Part shown: piece after piece, positions 13,601 through 14,732 of the stretch
Position numbering within the stretch: the stretch's first letter is position 1
How the letters are laid out: every line of letters starts with the position of its first letter
The notes under the pieces: generated by a model
Seen by the model: only the letters and a program-made list of their open reading frames with translations
Told to the model about the DNA's origin: nothing
The model's database searches: none
Assembly (NCBI GenBank): GCA_002727395.1
Contig: PBWY01000084.1
Location: forward strand, 1-14,732
DNA from: Rhodospirillales bacterium
GTDB taxonomy: Bacteria; Pseudomonadota; Alphaproteobacteria; MPNO01; UBA2964
Reading direction: 5' to 3'
DNA length: 14,732 nt
Made by a program: the position numbers and the translations under genes

Positions 13601-14732
13601 TTAGAAAGAATTCCTTTTGGTTTCTGCAATGTGGGTTGGCAACCTTAAAGTGGTCATCCAACATATGAGAAGCATTGCTGAAGAACACCAAATGCACGCT
13701 TGTATTCCACCTAGACTGTATAATGCCCCCGACAAGAAGGTACCCAAAAATCTTCCTACGGCGTTGGCTGCATAATAAAACCCTATATCCTCTGCCGCTT
13801 TTTCTGATCCAGCATACGCAAGTATTAAATAAGAATGAACGGAAGAGTTCACAGCGAATGCAAATCCAAAAATACTAAGTCCAATCACTAAAATCCAATT
13901 AAAGCTTTGTGATTGGGTTACGAGGGCAATTCCAATTCCACATGTGACTATCGATAGAATTAAAGACCAAAGCTTGGCGGCGGGTACTTCAGTGGAGAGG
14001 CCATCGTGACTACGTTTCACGAGGGAGGGTGCAGACGCTTGTATAATCCCATATCCAATAGTCCAGAATGCCATAAAACCTCCGACCATTGTAAAGGCCC
14101 AGCCTGATGCATACAAAAATACTGGTACTCCTACTACAAACCAAACGTCCCTTGCTCCAAATAAAAAAACTCTCGCAAGGGCTAATAAATTTATGCCTTT
14201 AGTTTTTGCGAAGAGCTCTCTTGCATTTTTTGATTCCATCGCCTTTCCCATTAACTTTGGCAGAGACAATTTTACAAAAAATAAGATGATCGCCAGCATT
14301 GATGCCATAATCCAAAGAGCACCACGAAAACCAAATAATTCCAGCAGCAAGCCTCCCAAGAAGAATCCCATTCCCTTCATTGTGTTTTTACTGCCTGTAA
14401 ACCATGCCACCCAGCGAAATAGCACTTCGGGCGCTTCGCCGGCCGTAATTTTGATTGCTGATTTACTGGCTGTTTTGGTTAAGTCTTTCGCTACTCCACA
14501 TATTCCCTGAGCAATGACGACCCACACTACAGACAGGGCTACGCTCCAACTAACTGACATTGCAGACATCATTAAGAAGCCAATTATTTGGGTAGTTAAT
14601 CCGACGATCAACATCCTGGAGATCCCATATTTTGTTGCCATCCAGCCTCCTATCAGATTGGCCACCACACCAGCAGCCTCGTATAAAAGAAATAGGAAGG
14701 CTAATGTGAATGGTGAATAACCCAGTTTATAG
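13601..14732 (-). CDS. MFS permease, ArsJ-like (partial, 5' end outside window)
   Basis: Major facilitator permease. The stop is at 13601 and the frame is open to the right edge, so only the C-terminal 376 or so residues are seen; roughly 30 N-terminal residues are probably missing. An internal GTG at 14668 should not be taken as the start, because the residues before it (FLFLLYEAAGVVANLIGGW) are typical transporter sequence. Many hydrophobic helices are visible. GVAKDLTKTASKSAIK, FRWVAWFTGSKNTMKGMGFFLGG and LLALARVFLFGARDVWFVVGVPVFLY resemble ArsJ, the efflux permease for 1-arseno-3-phosphoglycerate, which works with a dedicated glyceraldehyde-3-phosphate dehydrogenase to give arsenate resistance. 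MFS membership is sure; the ArsJ assignment rests on recalled motifs. The partner GAPDH gene, if present, would lie beyond the right edge. Confidence 0.7.
   Translation of the reverse strand, partial: YKLGYSPFTLAFLFLLYEAAGVVANLIGGWMATKYGISRMLIVGLTTQIIGFLMMSAMSVSWSVALSVVWVVIAQGICGVAKDLTKTASKSAIKITAGEAPEVLFRWVAWFTGSKNTMKGMGFFLGGLLLELFGFRGALWIMASMLAIILFFVKLSLPKLMGKAMESKNARELFAKTKGINLLALARVFLFGARDVWFVVGVPVFLYASGWAFTMVGGFMAFWTIGYGIIQASAPSLVKRSHDGLSTEVPAAKLWSLILSIVTCGIGIALVTQSQSFNWILVIGLSIFGFAFAVNSSVHSYLILAYAGSEKAAEDIGFYYAANAVGRFLGTFLSGALYSLGGIQACIWCSSAMLLICWMTTLRLPTHIAETKRNSF

Noticed and set aside
1..14732. tRNA, rRNA, CRISPR, insertion sequence or phage attachment sites
   Set aside because: No cloverleaf, repeated spacer pattern, transposase or terminal inverted repeat was seen by eye on either strand; flanks of the accessory block show no obvious direct repeat.

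Overview
The window looks like chromosome of an AT-rich (roughly 40% GC by eye) alphaproteobacterium, probably a free-living, perhaps marine, relative of the Rhodospirillales. The evidence is gene content and order. A serC-serA ... hisZ-purA / rpoH / rluD neighbourhood, a COQ9-like gene end, an EnvZ/OmpR pair, an RpoH with the alphaproteobacterial sigma-32 box and a bactofilin are all typical of that class. There are no rRNA or tRNA genes, CRISPR arrays or insertion sequences that I can see.

Layout, left to right. (1) 2-97: the last 31 codons of a + strand gene, probably COQ9 family. (2) 209-2226, minus strand: envZ-like kinase and ompR-like regulator, overlapping and both with TTG as a possible start. 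(3) 2227-2503: divergent regulatory region containing a 28-codon leader ORF that runs straight into a GC-rich structured RNA just before the serC ribosome binding site. (4) 2504-5290: serC-serA, two steps of serine synthesis. (5) 5287-7848: a three-gene insert, made of a minus-strand beta-carbonic-anhydrase-like protein that has lost two zinc ligands, divergent from a + strand Rieske dioxygenase alpha/beta pair. (6) 7950-10411: hisZ-purA. (7) 10431-12398, minus strand: rpoH and rluD, with a good sigma-32-like promoter between them. (8) 12421-13426, + strand: a small one-TM protein (DUF6476-like) and a bactofilin. (9) 13601 to the right edge, minus strand: an MFS permease resembling ArsJ, cut by the window end.

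Most genes are housekeeping: serine, histidine and purine biosynthesis, heat-shock sigma factor, ribosome maturation and envelope sensing. The accessory part is the block between serA and hisZ. It interrupts an otherwise conserved order, meets serA tail to tail with overlapping stop codons, and pairs an apparently non-catalytic carbonic anhydrase fold with an intact terminal oxygenase that has no reductase beside it. That block, the serC leader and the rpoH promoter are the parts most worth following up.
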